Positions 8,924 to 17,322 of a DNA stretch of 64,000 bases are shown here, one piece after another (positions within the stretch are counted from its first letter, which is position 1; each line of letters opens with the position of its first letter). Under the pieces are notes generated by a model. The model was given only the letters and a program-made list of their open reading frames with translations. It had not been told where the DNA came from and did no database searches. The DNA is from Actinomycetospora soli (GTDB lineage: Bacteria > Actinomycetota > Actinomycetes > Mycobacteriales > Pseudonocardiaceae). Position numbers and translations under genes: made by a program. The stretch is taken from the NCBI RefSeq assembly GCF_021026295.1, contig NZ_JAJNDA010000012.1, positions 124,001-188,000 of the forward strand, in the 5' to 3' direction.

Positions 8924-10284
8924 CCCCGACGGCCCGTCGGCGGGCCCCGCTCCCGGCCCTCCTCACGACGGTCCTCCTGACGGCCTTCCTGACGGTGGCC
9001 CTGCTCGCGCCGGGCCTGCCCGCGGCGGGCGCACCCGCCGTCGGGACCGGGACGGGCACCGCGATCGAGGTCGCCCCGCCGGCCCCGCCGGACCCCGACC
9101 CGGCCGCGCTCGCCGCGCTGCCGCGGGCCCCGGCGGCCCTCCCCGGCCTCGCACCGCTCGGCGCGTGCCCCGCCGGGATCGCCCCCGCCGGGTTCGACGC
9201 CCTGCTCCCCGAGCCCGCGGCCGTGCCCGGCGCGAGCGGGACCGGTGTGCTGGTCGCGGTGGTCGACTCCGGGGTCGCCCCGCACCCCCGGCTCACCGGC
9301 GGCGTGGCGGACGGCGGGGACTTCGTGGCGGGCCGCTCGGCGCGCACCGACTGCGACGGCCACGGCACCGCGGTGGCGGGGGTGGTCGCCGCCGCCCCGG
9401 GACCCGACGACGACGGCGTCGTCGGCGTCGCCCCCGGCGCCCGCGTGCTGTCGGTGCGGGCGGACACGGCCTGGTCCCGCACCGCCGCCGGCCCCGCCGG
9501 CGACGAGTCCGTGCTCGCCCGCGCCGTGCGGGCCGCGGTGGCGACCCCGGACGTCCGGGTGCTCACGCTCGCCCTCGCCGCGTGCCGACCGGCCGCGGGC
9601 CTCGTCGGCGGGGCCGGGGCACCGCTCGGGGCCCTGCGGGCCGCGGTGCGCGAGGCCGTGGCCCGCGACGTGGTGGTCGTCGCCGCGGCCGGCAACGTCG
9701 GGAGCGCCTGCCCGGCGAACGACCCGGCGACCGCGGCGCAGCGGGTCTCGACCGTCCCCGTCCCCGCCTGGTTCGGCCTCGACCCGTCCGAGGTCCTCAC
9801 CGTCGGCGCGCTCGACGACGACGGCGCCCCCGACCGTGCCTCGCTCGCGGGGCCGTGGGTCGGGATCGCAGCGCCCGGACGGGTCCCGGCGGCGCTCGAC
9901 GCCCGCTCGGCCGGGCTGACCGCCGACCTGACCCTGCCGGGGTCGGCGCCCGCGCCCGTCGTCGGGACGAGCTTCGCGGCAGCGCGGGTGGCCGGCGCCG
10001 CGGTCCTGCTGCGGGCCCGGTTCCCGACGATGCCGACCGCCGACGTCGTCGCCCGCCTGCGCGCGACGGCGGCCCCGGTGCCCGGCGCGGCGTCGACCGC
10101 GGTCGGCGCGGGCGCCCTCGACGTCACCGCCGCGCTCTCGGGGGCCCGGCCCGCGCCGCCGCCCGCCGCGACCGCACCCGCACCCTCGTCCGACGGCACC
10201 GGGTGGGCCCTCGTCGCCGCCGGCGGCGTGCTCGTCGCCGTGGCGCTGGCGGCGCTCGTCGTCCGGCGGCGGAGGCGGGCGTGA
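8920..10284 (+). CDS. mycP4: type VII secretion mycosin (subtilisin-like membrane protease)
   Basis: This 454-residue serine protease is required for stability and function of ESX complexes. The start is a GTG within GTGA, shared with the eccD4 stop. It has an N-terminal signal/anchor (about 10-32), then the subtilisin triad: D116 in VAVVDSG, H148 in GHGTAVAGV and S351 in GTSFAAARVAG, with oxyanion N259 in AAAGN. A C-terminal transmembrane helix (about 428-447) is followed by an arginine-rich tail. All catalytic residues are present, so it should be active at the outer membrane face. Cysteines near 83, 145, 222 and 264 could form the disulfides typical of mycosins. Confidence 0.94.
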   Translation: MTPTARRRAPLPALLTTVLLTAFLTVALLAPGLPAAGAPAVGTGTGTAIEVAPPAPPDPDPAALAALPRAPAALPGLAPLGACPAGIAPAGFDALLPEPAAVPGASGTGVLVAVVDSGVAPHPRLTGGVADGGDFVAGRSARTDCDGHGTAVAGVVAAAPGPDDDGVVGVAPGARVLSVRADTAWSRTAAGPAGDESVLARAVRAAVATPDVRVLTLALAACRPAAGLVGGAGAPLGALRAAVREAVARDVVVVAAAGNVGSACPANDPATAAQRVSTVPVPAWFGLDPSEVLTVGALDDDGAPDRASLAGPWVGIAAPGRVPAALDARSAGLTADLTLPGSAPAPVVGTSFAAARVAGAAVLLRARFPTMPTADVVARLRATAAPVPGAASTAVGAGALDVTAALSGARPAPPPAATAPAPSSDGTGWALVAAGGVLVAVALAALVVRRRRRA

Positions 10285-11507
10285 GCGCCCCGGAGGCCGG
10301 CGGGCCCACGCTCGGACGGCTGCCGCTGACCGGGGTGCTGGTCGCCGAGGCCGGGCTCGCCCTGGCCCTCGCCCTCGTCGCGCTCGGCGCGGGGCTCCCC
10401 CTCGCGGGCGTCGTCCTGTCGCTGGCACTCGTGGTCGGGCTCGTCCGGGTCCGCGGGGAGCTGCTCGGGACCTGGGCGGTGCTCGCGCTGCGCCACCGCA
10501 CCCGGCCGCGGGAGGTGCCGGTGGCCGATCCCGACGACGGGCTCGGGCTCCCGGCCGTCGACGCGGCGGTGGGACCCGTCGAGGTCGTCGCGGCCGTGGA
10601 CCACGACGGCCGCCCGGTGGCGTTGCTCGGCGGCGAGGACGGCGCCTGGAGCGCGGTGCTGGCGCCCGCCACCGAGGATCTGCCGCTGCTGCTCGACGCC
10701 GCCGACGACACGTCTCCCTCGGACGACACCCTCGACACCCTCGACACCCTCGACACCGTCGAGGCCGTCGACGCCGTCGGCGCCGCGCCCGGCGGGCTGC
10801 CGCTCGGGGCGCTGGCGGGCACGTTGTCCGACCGCGGCGTCGTGCTCGACGCGCTGACCGTGGTGCGCCACGTGCGTCCCGGCGGGGCCGACGGTCCGGC
10901 GCGGGCCGCCCACCGCGAGGTGCTGGGGCCCCTGTCCGACGCGGCGCACCGCAGCCTGTGGCTCGTCGTCCGGTTCGACCCGCGGCGCTGCCCGGACGCG
11001 GTGGCCGACCGCGGGGGCGGCACCCTCGGCGCCCGCCGGGCCCTCGTCGGGTCGCTCGCCCGCATCGGCCGCGTCCTCGCCGACCACGGCGTGCCGGTCC
11101 GGCCGCTCGACCCGGACGGGGTGCGCGACGCCGTGGCCGTCGCCGCGGGGTCGGACCTGGACCGCACGCCCGGAGGCGTCCAGGAGCGCTGGGACGCCGT
11201 GGTGCTCGGCGAGGTCGGGCACGCCACGTGGTCGGCCACGACCCTCGGTCCCACGGTGGACCTCGACGCCCTGGTCGCCCCGGACGCCGTCTCCACGGTC
11301 GCCCTGGCCCTGGTGGCCGACGACGGATCGGCCGAGGTCGGGCTCGACCTGCACGTCCGCGTCACGGGCCTCGGACCGGCCGACGTGGTGGCCGCCGGGC
11401 GGGACCTCGTCGCGGCCGCCCGCGCCCGCGGCGTCCACCTGGAGCCCCGGCACGGGCGGCAGGCGGCGGGTCTGCGCGCGACCCTGCCCCTGGGCGGGCC
11501 CCGGTGA
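10281..11507 (+). CDS. eccE: type VII secretion protein EccE-like
   Basis: This 408-residue protein starts at a GTG in a 4-nt overlap with mycP4. Two adjacent transmembrane helices (about 17-38 and 40-58) are followed by a long soluble domain, the EccE architecture. An alternating motif GDLHVRVT-like (LDLHVRVTGL) and the repeated AAGRDLVAAARARG near the end resemble EccE C-terminal regions. A threefold DTL repeat lies near residue 152. EccE is peripheral in ESX membrane complexes and is absent from the M. tuberculosis ESX-4 locus but present in M. abscessus ESX-4. The assignment rests on topology, size and position more than on motifs. Confidence 0.72.
   Translation: MSAPEAGGPTLGRLPLTGVLVAEAGLALALALVALGAGLPLAGVVLSLALVVGLVRVRGELLGTWAVLALRHRTRPREVPVADPDDGLGLPAVDAAVGPVEVVAAVDHDGRPVALLGGEDGAWSAVLAPATEDLPLLLDAADDTSPSDDTLDTLDTLDTVEAVDAVGAAPGGLPLGALAGTLSDRGVVLDALTVVRHVRPGGADGPARAAHREVLGPLSDAAHRSLWLVVRFDPRRCPDAVADRGGGTLGARRALVGSLARIGRVLADHGVPVRPLDPDGVRDAVAVAAGSDLDRTPGGVQERWDAVVLGEVGHATWSATTLGPTVDLDALVAPDAVSTVALALVADDGSAEVGLDLHVRVTGLGPADVVAAGRDLVAAARARGVHLEPRHGRQAAGLRATLPLGGPR
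10731..10757 (+). repeat. 9-bp tandem repeat in eccE (3 copies)
   Basis: Three exact copies of ctcgacacc encode Leu-Asp-Thr repeats, with decayed copies on both sides. It sits in an acidic, probably disordered loop of the EccE-like protein and could vary in copy number. Confidence 0.85.
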
Positions 11508-12202
11508 CCCGCCGCGCGCCCGGGCCACGACCGGCGCTGCGCCGCCCCGTCCACGACCTCGACGACATCCGGGTGCCGGTGACCCCGGCCGGCGTGGTCC
11601 TCGGTGCCGACGCCGCCGGGGCCCCGGTCACGCTGGCCGTCCTGCGGCCCGTCGGCACGCGGGTCGTCGTCCTCGGCGCGCTGCACCTGGCCCGCCAGAT
11701 CGCCCTGCGGACGGTCGCGCAGGGGGCCCGGCTCGAGGTGACCACGGGTCGGGCCGCGGTGTGGGAGCCGGTCGGGCGGGCCGCCGCCGACCCCGCGCGC
11801 GTCCGCGTGACCGCCGGGGAGACCACGCCCGAGGACCCCGACGAGCGGACGCCCGGGGACACCGACGCCGTCCTCACGGTGCGGGACCGCGGCGCCGCCG
11901 CGCCGGGACCGGGGACCACACCGGACCGGCCCTGGCGGACCACCCTGCTCGTGCTGCCCTCCCTCACCCCGGCGGTGGCCGACGCCGCCGACGACGCGGA
12001 CGTGGTGCTGCTCGGGCGGATGCCGCCGCAGGAGGCCGACCTGGCGACCCGCCTGTGGCGGCTCTCCGAGGCGATGGCCGAGACGCTCCGGACGCTGCCC
12101 GACCACGGCGTCGTCGCCCTCGGGCGCAACCTCTGGCGCCGCCTCGACCTGGTCACCGCCGAGCGGGAGACCGCCATCCTCGGACCGGTCCGGCGCGCCT
12201 GA
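11504..12202 (+). CDS. unrecognised ESX-4-linked soluble protein (232 aa)
   Basis: I do not recognise a named family. The gene starts at a GTG in a 4-nt overlap with eccE and ends 4 nt before the convergent truA stop, so it is the last gene of the eccD4 operon. No signal peptide or membrane helix is visible. Residues 25-75 (GVVLGADAAG, RVVVLGALHLARQIALRT) and 145-175 (TTLLVLPSLTP, DADVVLLGRMPP) have an alternating strand/helix pattern. That recalls a P-loop ATPase fold, but there is no GxxxxGK[ST]. A degenerate FtsK/EccC-like domain is a guess. Coupling to eccE suggests a role in the ESX-4 complex. Confidence 0.7.
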   Translation: MTRRAPGPRPALRRPVHDLDDIRVPVTPAGVVLGADAAGAPVTLAVLRPVGTRVVVLGALHLARQIALRTVAQGARLEVTTGRAAVWEPVGRAAADPARVRVTAGETTPEDPDERTPGDTDAVLTVRDRGAAAPGPGTTPDRPWRTTLLVLPSLTPAVADAADDADVVLLGRMPPQEADLATRLWRLSEAMAETLRTLPDHGVVALGRNLWRRLDLVTAERETAILGPVRRA

Positions 12203-12206
12203 CGGG

Positions 12207-13049
12207 TCAGCGGTCGAGGGAGCGGACGTTCCGGGTGACGGCCGCGCGGGCCGCGAGCGACCCGTCGTCGGGGTAGTCGACGCCGACGAGCCGCAGCCCG
12301 TGCGCGGCGACGACGTGGATCTCCGAGGACCGCCGACCGGCGGTGAGCAGCGAGGCGGGCCAGGCGACGGGGCGGCGCCCCTCCCCGACCGCGAGCAGCG
12401 CGCCGACCAGCGAGCGCACCATGGAGTGGCAGAACGCGTCCGCCGAGAGCCGGACCTCGACGACGTCCCGCTCGTCCGGCGAGGGGTGCCAGCTCAGGTG
12501 CTGCAGCTCGCGGATCGTGGTGGCGCCGGCCCGGGGCCGGCAGAAGGCCGCGAAGTCGTGCTCGCCGAGCAGGGCGCGGCTCGCCCCGGCCATCGCCGCG
12601 ACGTCGAGCGGCCGGGGCCAGCGGAGCGTGTCGCGGGCTCGCAGCGGTGCCGGACCGGAGGGCGCGGTGCAGACACGGTAGGCGTAGTGGCGCCGCACGG
12701 CGGAGAACCGGGCGTCGAAGCCGGCGGGGGCGGGCGCCGCCCGGTGGACCCGGACGTCCGGCGGCAGCATGCGGGCGAGCCGGCGGACCAGCCCGTCGGG
12801 CACGGTCCCGTCGGCGGCGAGGAGGGCGTTGCCCGGCGTCAGGTCGGTGTGGACGACCTGGGCGTCGGCGTGCACGCCGGCATCGGTGCGCCCGGCGACG
12901 GTCAGCGCGACCGGCTGCCGCGCGAGGGTCGTCAGCGTCTCCTCGAGCACGCCCTGCACGGTGCGCAGGTCCGGCTGCCGGGCCCATCCGGCGAAGTCGG
13001 TGCCGTCGTAGGCGAGGTCGAGCCGCAGCCGGACCGGGGCCGGAGACAC
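12207..13049 (-). CDS. truA: tRNA pseudouridine synthase A
   Basis: TruA converts uridines 38-40 of tRNA anticodon stems to pseudouridine. The 280-residue protein has the usual length, with [16 protein letters not shown] at the N-terminus and the catalytic aspartate D56 in GRTDAGVHA. Later elements are [25 protein letters not shown] and [14 protein letters not shown]. The only available start is a GTG that abuts, and is partly inside, a 17-bp perfect hairpin, with no separate Shine-Dalgarno sequence. It follows rplQ, as in many actinobacteria, and converges with the ESX-4 gene of unknown function. Confidence 0.95.
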   Translation of the reverse strand: MSPAPVRLRLDLAYDGTDFAGWARQPDLRTVQGVLEETLTTLARQPVALTVAGRTDAGVHADAQVVHTDLTPGNALLAADGTVPDGLVRRLARMLPPDVRVHRAAPAPAGFDARFSAVRRHYAYRVCTAPSGPAPLRARDTLRWPRPLDVAAMAGASRALLGEHDFAAFCRPRAGATTIRELQHLSWHPSPDERDVVEVRLSADAFCHSMVRSLVGALLAVGEGRRPVAWPASLLTAGRRSSEIHVVAAHGLRLVGVDYPDDGSLAARAAVTRNVRSLDR

Positions 13050-13086
13050 CCCGGGCCCGCCGTCGTGGTCGACGGCGGGCCCGGGG
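13049..13086 (-). terminator. 17-bp perfect hairpin between rplQ and truA
   Basis: The arms at 13049-13065 and 13070-13086 are exact reverse complements around a TGGT loop. There is no U-tract. In the transcript it follows rplQ and its 3' arm runs into the truA GTG codon. It could therefore stop transcription of the alpha operon or mask the truA start. Confidence 0.75.
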
Positions 13087-13111
13087 TGGTCGTGCTCGGG
13101 AGCGGGTCCGG

Positions 13112-13783
13112 TCAGGACTCGTCCTTCTTGTCGGTCGCCAGACCGGCGGCGTCCGCGGCGTTGTCCGCCATCGGCTCCGGCACCTCGTCGGTCGAACCGG
13201 TGGCGTCCGCCTCGGCCTCGGCCGTGGTGGCCTCCGACTCCAGCACCGGGGTGTCGGCGTCGGTGCCCACGGCCTCCTCGGCCGCCGCACCGTCGGCGGT
13301 GGTGTCCTCGGACTCGGCCGCGGCGATCGTGGCGGCGGTGGCCGCCGCACCGGTGGCCGCGCCGCCGACCTCGGTCTGCCGCGAGGCGGCCGAGCGGGTG
13401 GCCGCCGACGCCTCGGTCGAGGCCAGCTTCTCGTTGACCAGCTCGATGATCGCCATCGGCGCGTTGTCGCCCTTGCGGGGCAGCGTCTTGATGATCCGGG
13501 TGTAGCCACCCGGCCGGTCGGCGAAGAACGGGCCGATCTCGGCCATCAGGCGGTGCACGACGTCCTTGTCGCGGATCTGCTGGGAGATCTCGCGGCGGTT
13601 GTGCAGGTCGCCCTTCTTCGCCTTCGTGATCAGGCGCTCGGCGTACGGGCGCAGGCGCTCGGCCTTGGCGCGCGTGGTGTGGATCCGGCCGTGCGTGAAG
13701 AGCGACGTGGCCAGGTTGGCCAGCAGCAGCTTCTGGTGCGCGGGGGATCCGCCGAGGCGGGGGCCCTTGGTGGGCTGGGGCAT
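13112..13783 (-). CDS. rplQ: 50S ribosomal protein L17 with long acidic C-terminal extension
   Basis: Residues 1-118 are standard L17: [39 protein letters not shown] and the end [13 protein letters not shown]. Typical bacterial L17 ends near here. This protein continues for about 100 residues rich in Ala, Glu, Thr and Asp to 223 aa, ending in DKKDES. Extended L17 forms are common in high-GC actinobacteria; the tail is probably disordered and its job is unknown. It lies downstream of rpoA in the alpha operon, with a hairpin in the 86-bp gap. Confidence 0.97.
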   Translation of the reverse strand: MPQPTKGPRLGGSPAHQKLLLANLATSLFTHGRIHTTRAKAERLRPYAERLITKAKKGDLHNRREISQQIRDKDVVHRLMAEIGPFFADRPGGYTRIIKTLPRKGDNAPMAIIELVNEKLASTEASAATRSAASRQTEVGGAATGAAATAATIAAAESEDTTADGAAAEEAVGTDADTPVLESEATTAEAEADATGSTDEVPEPMADNAADAAGLATDKKDES

Positions 13784-13810
13784 GCTCGTGCTCCTGTCTC
13801 AGGCGCCTTT

Positions 13811-13840
13811 CCTCCCCGGCCCGCGAGCGGGCCGGGGAGG
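13811..13840 (-). other. 13-bp perfect hairpin between rpoA and rplQ
   Basis: The arms at 13811-13823 and 13828-13840 are exact reverse complements with a 4-nt loop. It sits inside the alpha operon, 27 nt upstream of the rplQ start codon, with no U-tract. It is a candidate processing or attenuation element. Confidence 0.7.
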
Positions 13841-13869
13841 GGGCAGTACGTCAGAGCTCTCGACGGTCT

Positions 13870-14937
13870 CTAGAGCTGCTCGGTCTCGGCGTAGTCCTGG
13901 CCGTCGTCGTTGCCGAACGACCCGTACCCGCCGCCCTCGCCGTAGGACTCGTAGCCCTCCGACGGGTAGTCGGACGCGGCCGCGCTCGGGTCGAACCCGG
14001 GCGGGCTGTCCTTCAGGGCCAGCCCGAGGCCGGCCAGCTTCATCTTGACCTCGTCGATGGACTTCGCACCGAAGTTGCGGATGTCCAGCAGGTCGGCCTC
14101 CGACCGGCCGACGAGCTCGCCGACCGTGTGGATGCCCTCCCGCTTGAGGCAGTTGTAGGACCGGACCGTGAGGTCGAGGTCCTCGATGGGCATCGCGAAC
14201 GCGGCGATCGAGTCCGCCTCGGCGGGCGAAGGCCCGATCTCGATGCCCTCGGCGTCGACGTTGAGCTCGCGGGCCAGACCGAACAGCTCGACGAGCGTGC
14301 GGCCGGCGGACGCGATGGCGTCGCGCGGAGTGATCGAGGGCTTGGTCTCGACGTCGAGGATCAGCTTGTCGAAGTCGGTGCGCTGCTCGACGCGGGTCGC
14401 CTCGACCTTGTAGCTGACCTTGAGCACCGGCGAGTAGATCGAGTCGACCGGGATGCGGCCGATCTCGGCGCCGGAGGCCTTGTTCTGGGCGGCGGGGACG
14501 TAGCCGCGGCCACGCTCCACCACCAGCTCGACCTCGAGGCGGCCCTGGTCGTTCAGGGTCGCGATGTGGAGGTCCGGGTTGTGCACGGTGACGCCGGCGG
14601 GCGGGACGATGTCCCCCGCGGTGACCGTGCCCGGGCCCTGCTTGCGCAGGTACATCGTCGCCGGCTCGTCCTCCTCGGAGCTCACGACGAGCTCCTTGAG
14701 GTTCAGGATGATGTCGGTGACGTCCTCCTTCACCCCCGGGACGGTGGTGAACTCGTGGAGGACCCCGTCGACCCGGATCGAGGTCACGGCCGCGCCCGGG
14801 ATGGACGACAGCAGGGTCCGCCGCAGCGAGTTGCCGAGGGTGTAGCCGAAGCCCGGCTCGAGCGGCTCGATGACGAACCGCGACCGGGTCTCGTCGACCG
14901 GCTCCTCCGAGAGGGCCGGGCGCTGGGAGATCAGCAC
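13870..14937 (-). CDS. rpoA: RNA polymerase alpha subunit
   Basis: This 355-residue subunit nucleates RNA polymerase assembly and contacts activators and UP elements. The N-terminal domain carries [27 protein letters not shown] and the [27 protein letters not shown] segments. The C-terminal domain has [21 protein letters not shown] and the [11 protein letters not shown] helix-hairpin-helix. The last roughly 35 residues are a Gly/Tyr/Asp-rich tail ([14 protein letters not shown]), the usual low-complexity actinobacterial ending. It lies between rpsD and rplQ in the alpha operon and is flanked on both sides by hairpins. Confidence 0.98.
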   Translation of the reverse strand: MLISQRPALSEEPVDETRSRFVIEPLEPGFGYTLGNSLRRTLLSSIPGAAVTSIRVDGVLHEFTTVPGVKEDVTDIILNLKELVVSSEEDEPATMYLRKQGPGTVTAGDIVPPAGVTVHNPDLHIATLNDQGRLEVELVVERGRGYVPAAQNKASGAEIGRIPVDSIYSPVLKVSYKVEATRVEQRTDFDKLILDVETKPSITPRDAIASAGRTLVELFGLARELNVDAEGIEIGPSPAEADSIAAFAMPIEDLDLTVRSYNCLKREGIHTVGELVGRSEADLLDIRNFGAKSIDEVKMKLAGLGLALKDSPPGFDPSAAASDYPSEGYESYGEGGGYGSFGNDDGQDYAETEQL

Positions 14938-14991
14938 TCTGGTCTTTCCTTCCGATGCTCGGGCATCCGCTATTTGATGCCGAACGGTGGA

Positions 14992-15022
14992 ACCCGGGAA
15001 CGCCGGGACGGCGTCCCCGGGT
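14992..15022 (-). other. hairpin between rpsD and rpoA
   Basis: The arms 14992-15004 and 15010-15022 pair over 13 positions with one A/C mismatch and a 5-nt loop (gggac). It lies 8 nt after the rpsD stop and 54 nt before the rpoA start. S4 represses the alpha operon in E. coli through an RNA structure, but this hairpin does not resemble that pseudoknot. Confidence 0.6.
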
Positions 15023-15030
15023 GGGTCGAG

Positions 15031-15636
15031 CTACTTGGAGTAGAACTCGACGATCAGCTGCTCGGAGACGGGCGTGTCGATCTGCGACCGCTCGGGCAGC
15101 TGGTGGACGAAGATGCGCAGCGTCTCCGGGACGACCTGCAGCCAGCCGGGGACCGGACGGTCACCGAACGACTCCTTCGCGTCCACGAAGGGCAGCATGT
15201 TCCGCGACTTGTCGCGGACGTCGATGATGTCGTACTGCGTCACCCGGAAGCTGGGGACGTCGACCTTCTGGCCGTTGACCAGGAAGTGGCCGTGCCCGAC
15301 GAGCTGGCGGGCCGCACGGCGGGTGCGGGCCAGGCCGGCGCGGTAGACCACCGAGTCGAGGCGCGACTCGAGCAGGCGCAGGAACTCGTCGCCGGTCTTG
15401 CCCTCGCGACGGTTCGCCTCCTCGTAGTACTTGCGCATCTGCTTCTCGAGGACCCCGTAGGTGAAGCGGACCTTCTGCTTCTCCTGGATCTGCATGAGGT
15501 ACTCGGATTCCTTGATGCGGATCCGACCGTGCTGCCCCGGGGGGTACGGACGGCGCTCGAAGGACTTGTCGCCGCCGACCAGGTCGACCTTGAGGCGACG
15601 GGACTTGCGGGTGACGGGACCGGTGTAGCGAGCCAT
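15031..15636 (-). CDS. rpsD: 30S ribosomal protein S4
   Basis: This primary 16S-binding protein is 201 residues long. The N-terminus MARYTGPVTRKSRRLKVDL is followed by YPPGQHG and the S4 RNA-binding domain (LESRLDSVVYRAGLA, ARQLVGHGHFLVNG). It lacks the N-terminal zinc cysteines and is therefore the C-minus type. A GAGAGGAGAGAAGAG ribosome site precedes the ATG. It lies between rpsK and rpoA. Confidence 0.98.
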   Translation of the reverse strand: MARYTGPVTRKSRRLKVDLVGGDKSFERRPYPPGQHGRIRIKESEYLMQIQEKQKVRFTYGVLEKQMRKYYEEANRREGKTGDEFLRLLESRLDSVVYRAGLARTRRAARQLVGHGHFLVNGQKVDVPSFRVTQYDIIDVRDKSRNMLPFVDAKESFGDRPVPGWLQVVPETLRIFVHQLPERSQIDTPVSEQLIVEFYSK

Positions 15637-15656
15637 CTCTCTTCTCTCCTCTCGCC

Positions 15657-16067
15657 CTAGACCCGGCGCCGCTTGGGCGGGCGGCAGCCGTTGTGCGGCT
15701 GCGGGGTGACGTCGGAGATGGTCCCGACCTCGAGGCCCGCGGCCTGCAGCGAACGGATCGCGGTCTCACGACCGGACCCCGGGCCCTTGACGTAGACGTC
15801 GACCTTCTTCATGCCGTGCTCGGCCGCCTTGCGGGCCGCGTTCTCGGCGGCCATCTGGGCGGCGAACGGCGTCGACTTGCGCGAGCCCTTGAAGCCGACG
15901 TGGCCGGCGGAGGCCCACGCGATCACCGCACCGGTCGGGTCGGTGATCGAGACGATGGTGTTGTTGAACGTGCTCTTGATGTGGGCCTGGCCCTGGGAGA
16001 TGTTCTTCTTCTCCCGGCGGCGCACCTTCTTGGCGCCCGCGGCGCCGGCACGAGTCCTGGGTGGCAT
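15657..16067 (-). CDS. rpsK: 30S ribosomal protein S11
   Basis: This 136-residue platform protein of the small subunit lies near the mRNA exit. Diagnostic segments are [52 protein letters not shown] and the C-terminal [19 protein letters not shown] basic N-terminal extension ([17 protein letters not shown]) is typical of actinobacteria. It lies 33 nt after rpsM and 20 nt before rpsD. Confidence 0.98.
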   Translation of the reverse strand: MPPRTRAGAAGAKKVRRREKKNISQGQAHIKSTFNNTIVSITDPTGAVIAWASAGHVGFKGSRKSTPFAAQMAAENAARKAAEHGMKKVDVYVKGPGSGRETAIRSLQAAGLEVGTISDVTPQPHNGCRPPKRRRV

Positions 16068-16100
16068 ACGAAAGCTCCTGGTGAGGTGATCGGGCCCCGC

Positions 16101-16481
16101 TTACTTGCGGGTGGCCTTCTTCTTGCCGGCGACGGTCTTCTTCGGGCCCTTGCGCGAGCGGGCGTTGGTCTTCGTCCGCTGGCCGTGGACCGGGAGGTTG
16201 CGCCGGTGACGCAGGCCCTGGTAGCTGCCGATCTCGACCTTGCGCCGGATGTCCGCCTGGACCTCACGCCGCAGGTCACCCTCGACCCGGAGGTTCTGCT
16301 CGATGAACGCGCGGATCGCCGCGGCGTCCGAGTCGCTCAGGTCCTTGCTCCGCAGGTCCGGGTCGATGCCCGTCTCGCGGAGGATCTCCTTGGACCGGCT
16401 GCGGCCGATCCCGAAGATGTAGGTCAGCGCGATCTCCATCCGCTTCTCGCGGGGGAGGTCGACGCCGGAAATGCGTGCCAT
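16101..16481 (-). CDS. rpsM: 30S ribosomal protein S13
   Basis: This 126-residue head protein contacts the P-site tRNA and forms inter-subunit bridges. It begins [26 protein letters not shown] and contains [27 protein letters not shown], the S13 signature, ending in a lysine-rich tail. A 163-nt gap separates it from rpmJ upstream, an ordinary spacing here, with no promoter evident. Confidence 0.98.
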   Translation of the reverse strand: MARISGVDLPREKRMEIALTYIFGIGRSRSKEILRETGIDPDLRSKDLSDSDAAAIRAFIEQNLRVEGDLRREVQADIRRKVEIGSYQGLRHRRNLPVHGQRTKTNARSRKGPKKTVAGKKKATRK

Positions 16482-16644
16482 GTGGCGCGTACTCCTCGTG
16501 TCATGTCAGGGAGGTGTCGGACCCCGTCCGTCCCGACGACCGCTGTCGCCGGGCCCCGGCCTCCCGCCGGGGGTGGTTCCGCCGGGACGATGCCGGCGTA
16601 GGTACGGGGGTGTGCTCACCCGGGAGTCCCCGGGCGTGGGGGCG

Positions 16645-16758
16645 TCAGCCCTGACGCTGCTTGTGCCGCAGGTTGTCGCAGATGACCATGACCCGCCCGT
16701 GACGGCGGACCACCTGGCACTTCGCGCAGATTCGCTTGACGCTCGGCTGGACCTTCAC
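16645..16758 (-). CDS. rpmJ: 50S ribosomal protein L36 (zinc-binding type)
   Basis: This 37-codon gene reads [20 protein letters not shown] and continues to [10 protein letters not shown]. Zinc ligands C11, C14, C27 and H32 are all present, so this is the zinc-dependent (C-plus) form. The GTG start lies 21 nt after the infA stop, in the usual infA-rpmJ-rpsM order. No zinc-independent paralogue is in the window. Confidence 0.96.
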   Translation of the reverse strand: MKVQPSVKRICAKCQVVRRHGRVMVICDNLRHKQRQG

Positions 16759-16779
16759 GATCTCGTCCTCGCTGCCTGG

Positions 16780-17001
16780 TTACTTGTAGCGGTAGACGAT
16801 GCGGCCGCGCGACAGGTCGTACGGCGAGAGCTCGACCACGACCTTGTCCTCGGGGAGGATTCGGATGTAGTGCTGCCGCATCTTGCCGCTGATGTGGGCC
16901 AGGACCTTGTGCCCGTTCTCGAGCTCGACCCTGAACATCGCGTTGGGCAGGGGTTCGACGACCCGGCCCTCGACCTCGATGGCGCCGTCCTTCTTCGCCA
17001 T
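16780..17001 (-). CDS. infA: translation initiation factor IF-1
   Basis: This 73-residue single OB-fold protein blocks the ribosomal A site during initiation. It reads [20 protein letters not shown], then [21 protein letters not shown] and ends [16 protein letters not shown], nearly identical to other actinobacterial IF-1. GGAGG lies 3-7 nt before the ATG. It is the first gene of the infA-rpmJ-rpsM-rpsK-rpsD-rpoA-rplQ transcript, and the gap upstream is shared with a divergent dehydrogenase gene. Confidence 0.98.
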   Translation of the reverse strand: MAKKDGAIEVEGRVVEPLPNAMFRVELENGHKVLAHISGKMRQHYIRILPEDKVVVELSPYDLSRGRIVYRYK

Positions 17002-17322
17002 GTCCTCCGCACTCTCGCGCCGCCGTGGATCCCGCGTCCCCCGGTCTCGTCCGGGGGGCACACTCACCGCGGCGGCTTCGTCGTCCCGCCGTGCCACCAC
17101 CGCGCGGGTGCGCGGCGGATCGGGTGCGAGCCGAGGTGCCGGACCCCACCGGCCCGGGAAGGCACACGCGAGACTCGGCACGACACGCGCACCAGCTCCT
17201 CAGTGTACGCGGGGCGTGTCGACGGCCCGGAGGGCGGGTGCGTCCCCCGTCAAGGAGTCAGCATTGACCGTTTCTCCCCGCGGCGCCACGATGTCGACCA
17301 CCGAGGAATCGAGGAGGAGTAC
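17002..17322. promoter_or_regulatory. divergent intergenic region infA / SDR gene
   Basis: This is 321 bp without a gene. On the minus strand, TACACT (17207-17202) is a fair -10 for the infA operon but lacks a recognisable -35. On the plus strand, TTGACC (17264-17269) with a weak CACGAT 17 nt later could drive the dehydrogenase gene, whose GAGGAGGA ribosome site is at 17311-17318. No protein-like reading frame was seen. Confidence 0.4.

Noticed and set aside
10729-10790. possible CRISPR-like or regulatory direct repeat in eccE
   Set aside because: Units are 9 bp, in frame and without spacers, so this is a coding microsatellite.
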